A stretch of DNA of 64,000 nt from Tetrapyrgos nigripes (GCA_013368315.1 JAACJM010000127.1:62001-126000); one strand, 5' to 3'; positions 10,565-22,790 are shown, counted from the stretch's first letter. Program-made: numbers and translations. Notes: generated by a model not told the origin, from the sequence alone.

Positions 10565-12384
10565 ATGCTGCCTATGGAAAAGCTGGGACTGCCTTCTTTC
10601 CTTCAGAATGCTATCGCAGTTCCTCTAGATGCATATCCCAAAACCCAAAACGCTCTCCCAAACCCGGAAAAATGGAACTCTGATTGGGAGGAGATCTATC
10701 AGACAAACTCGTTCTTATTCGACCCCAAGATAACCATAGTCCAACGTTCCATTTTAAAGCAAGCAAATCGAGGTGGCAGCTCAATATCACCTCAAGATGC
10801 GCAGGATTATGTTGTGCTTCACGACAGCACATGCGAGATCCAGCATCGTATCGCCATAAACTTCATCGACGCGACGACTCGACAGGATTTCGAGAAGAGG
10901 TGGCTTGACGCTAGTGTAGTGGACCGTAGGAGGCATGCTCTACGTTCACTCTCCAATGCTGGTTCCCTCGCTCGCAATCTGAACGAGGGGCGTGCATATT
11001 GCTTTGATATTCTGAGACTCGACTACCTCAGCCAGGACGGTCACGTTCTCCTCGATCTTCTGAAAGCCATTATGCCTGATGACTTGGATCTCTCTGCACC
11101 TCCGAAAACGCCCTATTACTTCCCCGAGCCAAATTGGGATAGCCTTCGAGCTGAATACGAGAATTCGTCCAATGAGGTGGAGAAATACGCGTACAAGGAA
11201 GTGCTCATCCTCAGGACCAAGTTGATATGTGAGTCATCCTTGAAACCTACGCTCTGGGTGCTGAAGATATGTCGTATCCTCCAGATCTTGTTGTAGAGGG
11301 ACGATGAAGTCATTCCTTGACCAGCCTCTGCCCTCTGTCACGGTGCTGAAACAGCGAGACTCGCGAACTGCTTTTGAGAAAAAGGATGCTGCCCGTAATC
11401 TTGCGAACACTTTGAAAATGTTTTATGGAGAGAAGGAAGGGAAAAACAGGGCTCGGGAAGAATTGACTGCGTTGAAGGAAAGGAAGGGTCGCCGCAGCAA
11501 TGGATGCACCAATTGCCAAGAAGTAGAGACAGAAGGACACAAATTCCAGCGTTGCAAACCATGTTGGGACAATGTGCAACGAACTGTACTCTACTGCTCA
11601 GGGTAAGTTGGTCAACTTGGTCTTCTACCTCCACTGACACTTCCATTTCCAACCTCAAAAATAGCAAATGTCAGAAGGCCGACTGGAAAGCTCGGCACAA
11701 AGTCATCTGTGGTAAACCCGTCGATTCGATTGATGAAGCTATGAAGTTGTCGTCCTTGCCAAAGACGAAAGTTCTCCAGAATATGTCTGCATCAACTTCT
11801 TCTCCTGTTTCATATGCATCACAAGTTGGGCCACCCGTGAATGGTCTCAAACGCTCACCTTTCCTCGCTGGACATATCGTCAAACTCAATCTGAACCCCA
11901 CCACTGATATCATTGTAAAAATTGGCCCTGGTCCAGATGATTTTGCAAAAATGGACTTTGCACCGTTCCCACCGCTTCAAAAGGTGTTTCGCGAGGTGCG
12001 AGACAAGGCGATGACGACCGGGGATAAGGAGACGGCTGCGAAGTTGTGTCACTTTGTTTACTGGCTATCCAAGGCGAACGGGCATGACAAGACTTATGGG
12101 TGGGATATGGAGGCAATGGTTGGTCAGATGGAGAAGGAGTACGAGATGCCTGATTTGAAGAAGGTGATGCTGGAGATGCAGGGCCGACAGGGTGCGGATA
12201 GGCTCAGACGACCGTAGGTGTTCTGTTTCTCCTTTGCGCCGTCAATGATCTAGATGTCCTTGACTGATTGCTTTCCAATCCTGTTTTCTTTGACAGGCCG
12301 CTTGTTTTTCCGCTGCACCCCATGCAATGGAAGATCTATGCTCAGGGTAGCAAGACTGATTTGTCGACGCGCTTGGATTTTTGA
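10565..12384 (+). CDS. MYND zinc-finger protein, tandem copy A
   Basis: Proposed exons are 10565-11228, 11299-11602, 11665-12213 and 12297-12384, giving 534 residues. Residues 1-220 hold a conserved helical region (NPEKWNSDWEEIYQ, HDSTCEIQHRIAINF, PPKTPYYFPEP). A MYND finger lies near residues 295-340 (CTNCQ, CKPCW, YCSGKCQKADWK, HKVIC) and is split by an intron. MYND fingers bind proline-rich protein motifs. The first intron must end at an unusual TAGAG acceptor (11298) to keep frame; the nearer TAG would create a stop. A short last exon, ending KTDLSTRLDF, lies beyond the apparent stop at 12217. It is supported by the same ending in copy B. The role is unknown. Confidence 0.78.
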
Positions 12385-12528
12385 GGGGTTGACCGAAGTT
12401 TGTATGGTATTCTGGCTCATCGCTACTATGTACTTTTACTTCCTAAATCTGAGCAGTACTACTTTGCATGTCTCCTTGTCCTACTAGTCAATTTTATGGC
12501 TTGCTACCATATCGAAGTATCTTGGTAC

Positions 12529-12536
12529 AAAGTATA
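12529..12536. repeat. Left target-site duplication of the hAT element
   Basis: The octamer AAAGTATA directly precedes the left terminal repeat and is repeated exactly after the right one (13684-13691). Eight-base duplications are the mark of hAT transposases. Confidence 0.85.
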
Positions 12537-13683
12537 TAGGGCTCCTAGCGGATCGGATGAGGATCGGATGAGGATGCATCGGTTCGGATGGGCACTTTCT
12601 CAAAGCCAATCCGCATCGGCGGATGGCCATCCGTCGGATTGACCGATCATCGTCGGATGGAAGTAAGATTAGTACAAAAAGAAAAACATTAGTACAGATG
12701 AGCGTACTTATAGACATATACTAGAGTAAAATACATTACGCGGCCGAATGAAATGAGGATGAGTTGCTTACAGTGCGTTTCTGTATGTGGCTATGTCAAT
12801 TACGTCCCAATTTCTCCCGACTTTCTCTTTCCGCATTTTTCCGAGTCCGCCCCTTTTTCATCCGGCAATTTTCCTTTTCATTTCTGACATCTTGCAGGGT
12901 CTAATTCGTCCCTGTCAATCTCTTTTCCCTCTCTCTCATATCACCATGAAGCTCTCTCGCACACAATTTTTTTTTTTTGCTCCACCGTTCTGACTTTGGC
13001 CTTGTGTGAACTACGCCATGATTACTTCGAAGGCAACTGTCTTGCCTTTCTAATCAGACCAAGCGTTCACAATCGCAACCAGACGGACTGCGGAGATTTC
13101 GCTCACTCAGGCTTCCTCTTCCATTCCGCCTCTAGTCTCGATTTCACGGTGTTTTTCTACAACCAGTCCATTGACTTAGTTGGGGGTGACTGATACAAAG
13201 AAGTTTAATAAAATAATGTGTACATTAAAACTTGAATTGCTATTGCTACGGCCTCGTACTCACCACGCGTTAGCGCTGGCCCACAGCCACTTCATGTATG
13301 ATTCTATTAAACAGTAACAGTCGTTGGTCCTTCAGGATTTTTGCGTTTCGGTGCGCGTTTTGTCCCTTCAGGAAGCATGACCGATGGGTCTGGGCGGTCA
13401 TGCTCCCGACGTTGTGGGCCTTCGCGTTCCATTTTGGGCAGGATGTTTCTATGAGATGTTTCTCTGGGACCTTCCTTTATTTTTTTGATAGCACACGTCA
13501 TGTATTAGGTACTACTGTATAGCTCTACGGCAAACCCCGAGCACCAGCCACCATCCGACGACCATCGTCGGATGGGCGGATGGGATCCGTCGGATGAGGC
13601 AAGCACCTAAGCCCATCCGCCATCCGCATCCGAGGCCCCATCGCTGGATGACCGGCGGATCATCCGATCCGCTAGGAGCCCTA
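12537..13683. mobile_element. Non-autonomous hAT-type DNA transposon
   Basis: The 1,147-base element starts TAGGGCTCCTAGCGG and ends with its reverse complement. The terminal inverted repeats are perfect over 24 bases (12537-12560 and 13660-13683). Perfect 8-base target duplications flank them. The first and last 120 bases are packed with the hexamer CGGATG or its complement; such subterminal motifs are typical transposase binding sites in hAT elements. The interior has no transposase-like ORF, so it must have been moved in trans. It lies in the spacer between the two tandem MYND genes and disrupts neither. Confidence 0.88.
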
Positions 13684-13691
13684 AAAGTATA
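13684..13691. repeat. Right target-site duplication of the hAT element
   Basis: AAAGTATA, identical to 12529-12536, follows the right terminal repeat directly. The perfect match suggests a fairly recent insertion. Confidence 0.85.
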
Positions 13692-13814
13692 GCGACGATA
13701 CTTGGAACCTGGATGATTTGTCGACAAGTTCCTTCGGGCAAACCTCGAGGCTCGAATGTACTGTGCTTGCGGAGTTTGAATCCGGACCGATCTGTTCTTC
13801 CCCATTCTGTCACC

Positions 13815-15548
13815 ATGCAGTCCATTCACATTTCTACAGATGACTTTCCTACAGCTCAAGACGCGCGTTTCAATCCCCAGAAATGGAACGTTGATTGGGA
13901 ACGGATTCACAGCGTGTTTGTACTCAATCAGAGTCGACTGAAGTCGATTGTCGCCCAAGCCTCTGGCGCGAGGCAATTTGGACGAAGTGTACATCGCCCA
14001 CAGCTCAGGAAGTCCAGGACCTTGCCTTCCTCCATAGTACCACATGTGATGTCCAACATCGTGTCGCGTTGACTTTTCTGGACGCCTTACAGTATACCGA
14101 CTTCGAGAAAGGATGGCTTGAGGCCAAGGTAGCCGACCGGAGGAAACATATTTTCACTGCCCTCACCAATGCTGGCTCGCAGGCTGAAACCCTCACTCAA
14201 GCGCGTGCCTATTGTGGAGATATCCTGCTAGTGGATCGACTCAGCAAGGACGGCCGTACTCTCCTAGATCTCCTGAGAGCCGCTATTCCAGGTGATTTGG
14301 ACCCTAATGCGCCGCCTGCAACTCCGTATTATTTTCCCGAACCGACCTGGGATAAAGTGCGGACCGAATACGAGCAGTCTTCAAACTTCAATCAGCTGGA
14401 GAAATACACCTTCAAAGAGATGTTGCTTCTGCGGACCAAGCTTATCTGTACGTCGTCCCCTTGATCGCGAATGATAACGTGAATTAGCGTGTTGACCAAA
14501 ACGTTCCACCTCATTCCTAGATATCGTTTTACTAGGGGCAATGAATTCATTCAAGGGCGACCCTCTTCCTAATCTCCTGCTGGCGAAGGAACGAGGTGCA
14601 CAGACTGCGACGGAGAAGAGGGAAGAACAAAAGAAATTCCTGAATGAGATGAAAGCTAAGTACGGTGCCAAGGAAGGAGCACTTAGGGCTCGGGAGAGAT
14701 TAGCAGTTATGAAGGAGAAAAAGTATGCATGTTCTCATTGTAAACGTCCGGAAGCGGAGGGGCAAAAGTACCAAAGGTGTAAACCATGTTGGGAGAAAGT
14801 CCAACGGATTGTGCTTTACTGCTCTGTGTGGGTGTATGATCATCATATTATATGTCTGTCGACTAAAGCCTATCCGATTTTGAAGCGATTGCCAAAAGGC
14901 AGACTGGAAACCGAGACACAAAGCTATATGTGGCAAATTTGCTGATTCGATTGACGAAGCAATCAGGCTTTCCTCGTTGCCTGGCAAAGCTCTGAATGAG
15001 ACTCTCCCTCCTTCCGTATCGCAAGTCGGACCTCCCGTAGACGGTTACAAACGCTCACCTCTTCTCGTTGCACACATCATCGATCTAAACCACAACCCCG
15101 ATGCTGATTTCATCGTACATTTTGGTCCCGGTCCAGACGACTTCGACGAAGTTTATGTCTTCCCACCAATGCAGAAGGTCTTCCTTGAGGCAAGAGAGAA
15201 GGCGATGACCACTGGTGATAAGGAGACAGTTGTGAAGCTATGTCATTTCGTTGTCTGGCTATGCAAAGCAGACAAGCATGATGAGGTGGATGAATGGGAC
15301 CTGGAAGAGATAATTAGACATATGGAGAAAGAGTTCGAGATACCTGACCTAAAAAAGGAGTTACGAGAATTGCAGGCTCAACAGGACGCGGATCGCTGCA
15401 GAAGGCCGTAAGTGCTGAGCTCCCCAAATTCGAGTTATCAACTGACCGTGGCTTTATCAGGCCACTCGCTCTTTCCCTGAGCTCCGTCGAGTGGATGACT
15501 TACATTGCAACGTACAAAACTGATTTGTCAACGCGTTTGGATTTGTGA
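13815..15548 (+). CDS. MYND zinc-finger protein, tandem copy B (possible frame break)
   Basis: It is a paralogue of the upstream MYND gene, with the same architecture: NPQKWNVDWERIH, STTCDVQHRVALTF, TPYYFPEP, the finger (CSHCK, CKPCW, YCSVDCQKADWK, HKAIC) and the ending KTDLSTRLDL. Clear introns are 14448-14520, 14828-14885 and 15408-15460. Near 13,980-14,000 the homologous text changes frame. A 44-base intron (13916-13959) would keep frame and give 501 residues. However, the sequence inside it still resembles copy A, so an indel is also possible. If the indel is real, the gene is dead. The last exon lies beyond the stop apparent at 15411. Confidence 0.65.
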
Positions 15549-15984
15549 ATGTTTGATCTAGTACTTACCGGGCTAATACTTTGTCACTGTGAATTCGTAT
15601 GACCGATATATGATGCTGTATTTACGACGACGATGTCTAATTAATAGTCATAGACTGAGGACAAGTTACCCGGGCGGTGGCTTTGGAACCGTCATCTCAT
15701 TCAATATGTAGAATGGGCGCAAACCAGCATTGTTACAATACTTGCTGGGCGTTACGGAGAACTTGACTGGACGTACCGAAAATCTGTTGCGCGCATTGAT
15801 ACTGAATGGCGGAGGACCGGTAAATTGTAATGATGAGATACAGCATTAAGGTCCTGGTAAAAGGATGCCCAGAAAGGAAGGATTGCAAAGATCGTCTGCA
15901 AATCTTTCAGTCATTGAAATGGATAATTTGTCACGCCAAGCCCGCACTTCTAGGCGTCTTACTACTTCAATTGCTATCTCTTCA
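15549..15984. other. Intergenic spacer, no gene seen
   Basis: This spacer lies between the second MYND gene and the third reductase copy. Short open frames here have no family-like text. The stretch from about 15,920 probably includes the decayed 5' end of the reductase copy. Confidence 0.4.
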
Positions 15985-16620
15985 AAAAGCTTTTTCCCTC
16001 ACCGCCCGCACCCTACGGATCTCTCGACGTTTCTACCCGTCCTGTACCAAAGCCTGGCGCAGGAAAACTCCTCGTTAAAATCCAAGCCGCTCTGAATCCT
16101 ATTGATTAGAAATTTCAGGAGCAAAACATCCTGGTGTCTGAATATCCTACTGTCCTCGGATGTGATGCCGCAGGAGATGTAGGGGAAGTCGGAGAGGGTG
16201 TCGAAGGATAGACCAAGGGCGATAGGATGTAAGTAATATTGTCCAGGAGTCAGTTCTCTCGAAGTTACGCCACCTATACATCACACTTTCTTTAGAGCTT
16301 TCTTCAAGGATAATTTTTTACCAGCAAATTAGCTCCCTATCAGTAACATTGCTTGATTCCAGCAGATCTAGCCGGGAAGATCAGTGTTCATCATGATTCT
16401 TCATTGGTTCAATGTTCTAAATTAATCCTTCGGCTGATGCTGTGGCGCACAGATCCCAGAGAAATGATCTAGCCAAAATATAGCTATTCCCAAGCAGCCA
16501 CTACTCCTGTTGGCTTTCGTTTGTGCCCTTCTCGGGCTTTACGCATCAAAACCGATGGGAATCGCTCTGAATCCAACTTTCGATCCCACTGTAAAGTTCA
16601 CTGGACAGCCAGTTCTACGA
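15985..16620 (+). pseudogene. Third, decayed copy of the MDR reductase
   Basis: The frame beginning near 16012 matches the reductase N-terminal domain (STRPVPKPGAGKLLVKIQAA, LNPID, then a stop, and EYPTVLGCDAAGDVGEVGEG, then another stop, then KGDRM). A former splice donor follows. Later fragments match the middle exons (YSQAAT near 16485, KFTGQPVL near 16595). It ends before the Rossmann domain. Two in-frame stops plus truncation make it a clear pseudogene. Confidence 0.75.
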
Positions 16621-16788
16621 TGATAACGTTAACACTGAATTAGTGATGTGAGTATTATAGTGTACATCGAAACAAGTATGCATAAATTTTAGAGTCCGAT
16701 GAAAATAAAACGAAAGGGGAGCGAATCAGTGGAAGAACAGACCAAAGAGTGTATACATAATCAAATCCAAGTCCATTGGATAGTTCCG

Positions 16789-19108
16789 TTAGTTATCTTT
16801 CTTCACCGGAGTCAATACCACAGGCAATTGGTGTCCGGGAAGATTCTTCGCTGCAGGTCGAGCCAACGGGGCCATTACACCCTTCTTAAAGATGATTTCT
16901 TCTTTTGGGACAGCCAAGTCAAATTCAAATGCTCGAACGAGTGTGAACAGGAGGGCTTTCATTCTGTTTGGCCAAGTGTTCATGAGTAATCGTTCGATAT
17001 CAACTGCGATGGTAGACTTACTCGACAACAGAAAATCTCCATCCAATACAGGCTCTAGGTCCGCCAATAAATGTCATGAGGTGACTCCATACTCCAGGAA
17101 TATTGTGTGCGGCTTCTGGCTCCTTACCCCAGCGTTCGGGCCTGCAATTAAGGGAAGTGTGTCATAGTCATCCAACCACAACTGCCAGACAGCGGTGCAG
17201 CTCACTTGAATTCAGCAGCATCATCGCCCCATACTTTCTTGTCCTTGTTCATCGCCAGTATGGATAATTTGATTTGTTGACCTTTCCGTATACTGCAAGG
17301 AGAGGCTCATCAGCATCGACATCATCGAAATCTACTTGACGAAGGAAGGGCTTACTGAAGCTCTGTGTGCATTTTACCATTAACATCTACAATCGGATCC
17401 TTCAGGGGCATCACATCGTCCTTTATCGCCGTACGAAAGACCCACATAATGGGTGCACACATCCTCAACACTTCACGAACGAATGAGTCGAGATAGGGCA
17501 GTGCGTTGAGTTCCTCCATCGAAGGGTTATCGGTGGCAACGGTGAGGAGTTCTTCCCTGAGTTTGGCCTGGACATCTTTATGCTGCGTAAGCACCCATAT
17601 GGCCCAGGATGTACTAGTACTCGTTGTTTCGTGTCCTGCAATCAGGAAGGAGTGTTAGAGAAAGGAATTCGTGCCTTATTTTCTTAACTTGCCAGCTACA
17701 AAAAAAGTGGGAATCTCTGCGTGCAAATTCGGAATCGGAACGTCAGTTTGTTTAGGAAGTTGTGAAAACTGAAGAGCAGTGGCTGTGTTGACTCACGAGC
17801 TAAAACGTCTTCGTCCTTCATCCTCTGATGCTCTGGTATAGAAGTGTTCATATTGGATCTGACCAAGAGTGTGAGCAAATCGCGAGATTTCGTGTCTTTT
17901 TCTTCGGGGAGTTCGGCTAGCTTCTTTGCGTCCGTGACGAGCTGCTTTCCTATGCGGTCCATGATTTCTCGAGCGTGTCTAATACGTGGGTTTGCTGGTA
18001 TGGGCTGATTTAGGGAGGAAATTAACAGCGGTCCATCCAGTGAGTCACAAATCAGTGTGCGAGATTGAACACTTACCAATTTGCGAAGGAAGGCAAATTG
18101 AATGCGCAGTAAATCGAGAAAGTTCCTTTGGTTGCCACCAAATATAGATGAAAAGGCTCTACTGAGCTCATCTCCATCACTGGTTAGTGCTTTGAACTCG
18201 TAGTTGAAACCTGTCCAAGTTATCAACAGGATTTCCTACTTGCTCCGAGCATATTACTCACCAGCGAGACCTATCACGTCTAGAGTCATTTTGCTCAAAC
18301 CAGCTCCGACGATGACGGGCGTTTTGCTATCAGAGCTTTGAATTTCTTTCAACCAGTAGTCACGAAGCTGGAAGGATGTGCTTAGTTTTGACACCGGATT
18401 ATGACAACGCATCATTACCTCAAGAGACTTGTCGACGAAGATATCAGTCAGTGCGCGAACTTGAATTGGTCCAAATGCAGGGTTCTGTCAGGGAGATTAA
18501 TTATACCAAAAATCGTAGGGAGTTGAAGGACATACCATCACTCTTCTCTGCATCCTGTGTTTTTCTCCTTCGGTGACAAGCACGCCTAGTTTGCAAGGCA
18601 GTAAGTATAATGGTCAGAGGCGGTATAAAGACTCTATCAAACGCACCACTGCCTAGTAAACGACTCAAATTCCAACGAGCAGATTCTGGCCTCTGGTAGA
18701 TGTCTTCTGTGTGTGAAAGGAGGTGATGCATGCCTTTGGCATCTTGAAGGACCAATACACTAGACTGAATCGTTTCTTCAGGACATAAAGAATTCAAGGA
18801 GAGAAAATGATACCGACGTTCAAAATGCCATGCATACGATAAGCGGATCCATACTCCGCAGCCCATTTTTCGTGAAGACTGGCAGTAGGCTACAAATCGA
18901 TTCAGTATACGTAGCACACTGATGTCAAATGACGTACGTCGTCAGCTAGTTCTCGAAAGTTTCCGAAGAGAAGGTTTGAGTTTGCTGGACCCCTCAAGAA
19001 TCGAAGGGGAGGAAACAGTCTGTGGTATACTCGTACCGCCAGGATGCAAGCACCGTAAGACACGGTTACGATGAGGATGGGAGTGGTGAAGTCAGAGAGA
19101 GAAAGCAT
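16789..19108 (-). CDS. Cytochrome P450 monooxygenase
   Basis: The start ATG is at 19108. An N-terminal membrane anchor ([16 protein letters not shown]) precedes the hinge PPLRFLRGP. Key motifs after splicing are AGHETTSTS (I helix), VREVLR (the ExxR pair of the K helix), a PERW segment, and the haem loop [13 protein letters not shown] with its cysteine ligand near 17,055. The C-terminus ends [11 protein letters not shown] at 16789. There are a dozen or so short introns. The one inside the I-helix motif appears to use a GC donor (GCAAGT, near 17,693). It should act as an ER-bound haem-thiolate monooxygenase fed by P450 reductase. The substrate cannot be read from sequence. All catalytic motifs are intact. 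Confidence 0.88.
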
Positions 19109-19772
19109 GTCTTGACTGAAGAAGGATCGATGTCACTGCTGGGCCCTTTATATCACTCTACTGGTCAACTTGTACTCCGTCGGAAGCTTGTGGTCCGTCG
19201 GTGCACAAAAGACCACGGGACAATTACAGCTACTTTTAAATGCCATAGAGACCAGCTTAAAATGGATTGAGGCCTTGAGGATTGATTGAAACCTTGACCT
19301 TGAGGGTACAACATTGAATCGGTTCCGGTTGATTTTGAGCTTTGAGCTTTGGTGGTACATAATCAAGCTGATTAATTTTACCATTTTCCGTTAATGTTAG
19401 GTTGGCTTGTCTTGACGGCTACTTTAAGCCATCATCTGAGTCCAACGCCGACTGGCCATGGCTACTTACCGCAGTGTAAGTATCGCTGCCAACGCCCATA
19501 TGACTCAATGAGTGCGCTGGAGACGAGTGGCGGCGCGTGAGAAATTGCTTTATTTGGCTTAGCCCGAAAAGATAAACAATGGATGCACAGCCACGCTAAA
19601 GAGAACAATGGGCGCAGCCAACAATGGCGCGAGTATAATCGTTCGTCAAAACGTCGGTGGTCTCAACACCTTTCTTGACTCTTACCATTACTATGCTCTT
19701 CGATGTCTCACAGTGAGCACCCATTTTCTCCACAGTTTTAGGGCCAACTGACGTCTAGCAGCTACCAGAACG
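19109..19772. other. Divergent promoter region between P450 and receptor-like gene
   Basis: This 664-base spacer separates two divergently transcribed genes and probably holds both promoters. A TATATCA-like box near 19,150 lies about 40 bases upstream of the P450 ATG. A TGACTCA site (Gcn4/AP-1-like) lies near 19,501. Direct short repeats of TTGAGCTTTG-like text occur near 19,335. No coding sequence is seen. Confidence 0.4.
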
Positions 19773-22459
19773 ATGATAATACTTCTAACTACTCTATCAA
19801 TGCTTCTTGCGACAACAGGTGAGTCAATTCGAGAATTTGAGAGTGGAGATACTGATCTTGTCACAGTTGCACAGTTCTCTGCTTCTGTGGTCTGTATTGC
19901 AGGCCAATGTCTCCAAGGTTATACAAACACAACAAGTGCGTTATGCTCTGATCTTACAGCTGCGACTTACTGAATTATTGTCTTAGTTGGTGTCACAGTA
20001 TCTACTTCAGGAGCACCTAGTGATGCCTTGTTGCTGCCCGATGACTACACAAGTTCAACGGATCCACAATTTCTTCACGACATCTTGACATCATCATCCT
20101 TATCCATTTCTCCTTCCACTGGATTCGAGAACTCCTCTGGTTCTCATTCTCTCCCATTAAGTGTAGCACTTAACCCTGGCTTCTCCCTCTATTCTGCACC
20201 TCTGTATGGCGGTACTGCAGGATTCTCAGCTCTTCCAACATCACTGGTCACGAACTCGTCGACTCCAGTAAATGGCAGTTCATTCGCGTTATCTCAGAAC
20301 GTTTGGGTAGCCATGGACATGGGATCGAACGGACGCGTCGTCTTCTGGGATTCGGTTCCAAACGTCTCCCAATTGCCCGTTTCTGGCAGCATGTCGCTCG
20401 TCGATATGCAATCGTCCGCCTGTTCACCACCTTGCTCAGGCTCCGGGGTCTGCTCCGCATCAGGGACTTGTACCTGTCCTGCAGGATTCTCGGGCTCGTC
20501 TTGTGAATCCTGCGCCCCTGGCCATTTTGGACCGACCTGCCAGCCCTGTCCTGCCAACTGCCAGACCTGTGATGAAGGTATCAATGGCTCTGGGGCGTGC
20601 CTCAAGGCCAACGTCACCAACGCACCTTCATCATGCAATTGTCTCAATGGCGTGTGCGGTTCCGATGGACAGTGCTCCTGTAAGCCAGGCTGGACCACTG
20701 CAGAGAACGGGACCGCATGTGCTAAATGTGCCTCCGGTTTCTTTTTGACCGCCACCGGCGAATGTTCCGTCTGCCAGCTCGGTTGTACGTCTTGTGCAGA
20801 TGGTTCTGGGGATTGTTTGTCTTGTGCCAACGGGTTCAACCAAGATGGCAACGACAAGACGAAATGTCAGGCCGTTGCGAGCAGCACCAGTGATGGAACG
20901 GTCTGTCCTGATGGCAGTTTTGCGTCGGGATCGTCTTGTCAACCTTGTTCGTCAAGTTGCCAGACTTGCAATGGTGGGACTGCGAATGACTGCATCATCT
21001 GCAAGTCTGGCACATTCAAGCTCAACGGCAGCTGTGTCTCTGCGGACGGAAACGGAGTCTGTACCGGAACAAGTCTTATAGCTGATAACAACAAGCATGA
21101 ATGTGACAGTACGTTTACTTTTCTTGAAATTTAATTCGTCTAAACTAACGATTTTCATTAGCTTGTGGTCCCAAGTGCACGTCTTGCCAGATCCCAAACT
21201 TCACCCCTGCTTCTACCGTGGACGAGCTTAAATGCACTGGTTGCCTTCCAGGCTCGTTCCTTTCTAATGGTACCTGTGTCGACAGTTGCCCATCCGGCAC
21301 ATTCCTCAATCTCAATGACAACACTTGCAATGCCTGCGACTCATCATGTGCGACATGTGCAGGCTCAGCGACCTTCTGCCTAACCTGCAACAACAACCAA
21401 CTCGCATCTAACGGCACTTGCGTCTCATCCTGTCCCGCCAACTCTATCAAGACCAACTCCAACACATGCGATTCCTGTCACCCAGATTGTGCTACTTGCT
21501 CCGGGACGTCTTTCAACCAGTGTTCATCGTGTCCTCCGGAACGTCCTGTCTTGAACAATGGTCGTTGTTTACCGGTCTGCGCCAAATCCCAGTTCTTCGA
21601 CAAAACCAGTGGATCCTGTCAATCATGCGATTCGTCCTGCTCAAGTTGTTCTGGCTCTGGCTCGTCCAACTGCCTCGCATGTTCTAGCTCAAGCCAAGTT
21701 TTACGAGGTGGAACATGTGTAGCGGCGAATTGTAATGGCTCTACCAACGTCGTCGCGGGATTGGGCGTTTGCTTGAGTGAGTTGGTGTCCAATTCCACTT
21801 CGTCGAGTAATTCCTCGCCTTTGCCTACCATTCCTGGATTGACGACTCCTACACAACAATCCTCTGGTCGCAAATTGGAGTGGTGGGAGATTTTGTTGAT
21901 GACGTTGGGTTGTGCGTTTATCTTCTTGGTTGTCTTTCTTTGGTGGAGAAGAAGAGCTAGGAAAAGAAGAACGCAGAAGACGAAGCAGTTTGCGACGGCG
22001 AAGGGTCTGGACGGGAAGAAGGGCTGGGTTGAGAAGTTGGTTCGGTTTGGAGAGAAATTGTTTGGGCACCGGACGACACCTTCTAGACGATTTGAAGGTG
22101 GATATCCAACAATTTCGAAACCACTCCCGATTCCCATTACCATGGATTCTGATAAGGATAATTGGGATCTGGAAGCCGAAAGGATCGAGTTGATGAAGTT
22201 GAGGAATGCTGAGGAGGCCAGACATAACAGAGAAGTAGAGAAGATGATGTTGTATGGGGATTATCAGTATGATAGAGGGGACTCGTTTGATACGAGGATG
22301 GACGGGGCGTCGATGTACACTCCAGTAACGGGTGTACCGAGCCAAGGACGACAAGTGAAGCAACCGGTGAAGATGGGCACTACGGCTGGATCGTCTGTCT
22401 ATTCGGGTGACTCAGGCCAATCGTCCACCAAGAAGTCGAAGGTGAGAGATTTGCTCTGA
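19773..22459 (+). CDS. Cysteine-rich (EGF/furin-like repeat) type I membrane protein
   Basis: Exons 19773-19818, 19867-19935, 19987-21108 and 21162-22459 give 844 residues. A signal peptide (IILLTTLSMLLATTG) is followed by a Ser-rich N-terminal domain to about residue 180. An EGF-like unit comes next (about 184-215, ending CTCPAGFSGSSC). Furin-like cysteine repeats (CxxCxxxCxxC with many CxSC/CxTC steps) run to about residue 620. One membrane span (about 655-677, LLMTLGCAFIFLVVFLWW) is followed by RRRARKRR. A charged tail of about 165 residues has no kinase domain. Furin-like repeats are known from receptor tyrosine kinases and proprotein convertases. Here the protein is probably a cell-surface receptor or adhesin-like molecule. 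Intron 1 is 48 bases without stops, so retention would stay in frame. Confidence 0.85.
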
Positions 22460-22790
22460 GAGGCCGTGAAACCCAAAGCCGCCTCGTCGAAGAACCCTTT
22501 TGATTCGTCTTATGTCTGATGGGATTTATGGACACGAATTCACGGACACGATTTTCCTTTCTCTTTTGGACACCTGTGCAGGTACAATACGATACGATGG
22601 GCATTTGTCTAAGTGCTAGCTGTGCTCTCTGGGACTTAATATTCCTTTTGTATTCATACTTATACGATACTGCTTTCTACTATGGATACTTGAATAGGAT
22701 ACTAATAGGGATAGACTTGTATGTCATGATCGAATAAGTGTAGCCTTCCGAAATGATGTAATTCTAGCTTATGCTACGTCTCAGTTCTCC
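22460..22790. other. Intergenic spacer, no gene seen
   Basis: This spacer joins the receptor-like gene's 3' end and the promoter of the next gene. It contains AT-rich text with TATA-like runs near 22,650-22,700 and no convincing coding frame. Confidence 0.35.

Noticed and set aside
5368..19108. A secondary-metabolite cluster (enoyl reductase, P450, phosphatase)
   Set aside because: No polyketide synthase, peptide synthetase, terpene cyclase or prenyltransferase is present, and the genes between are unrelated.
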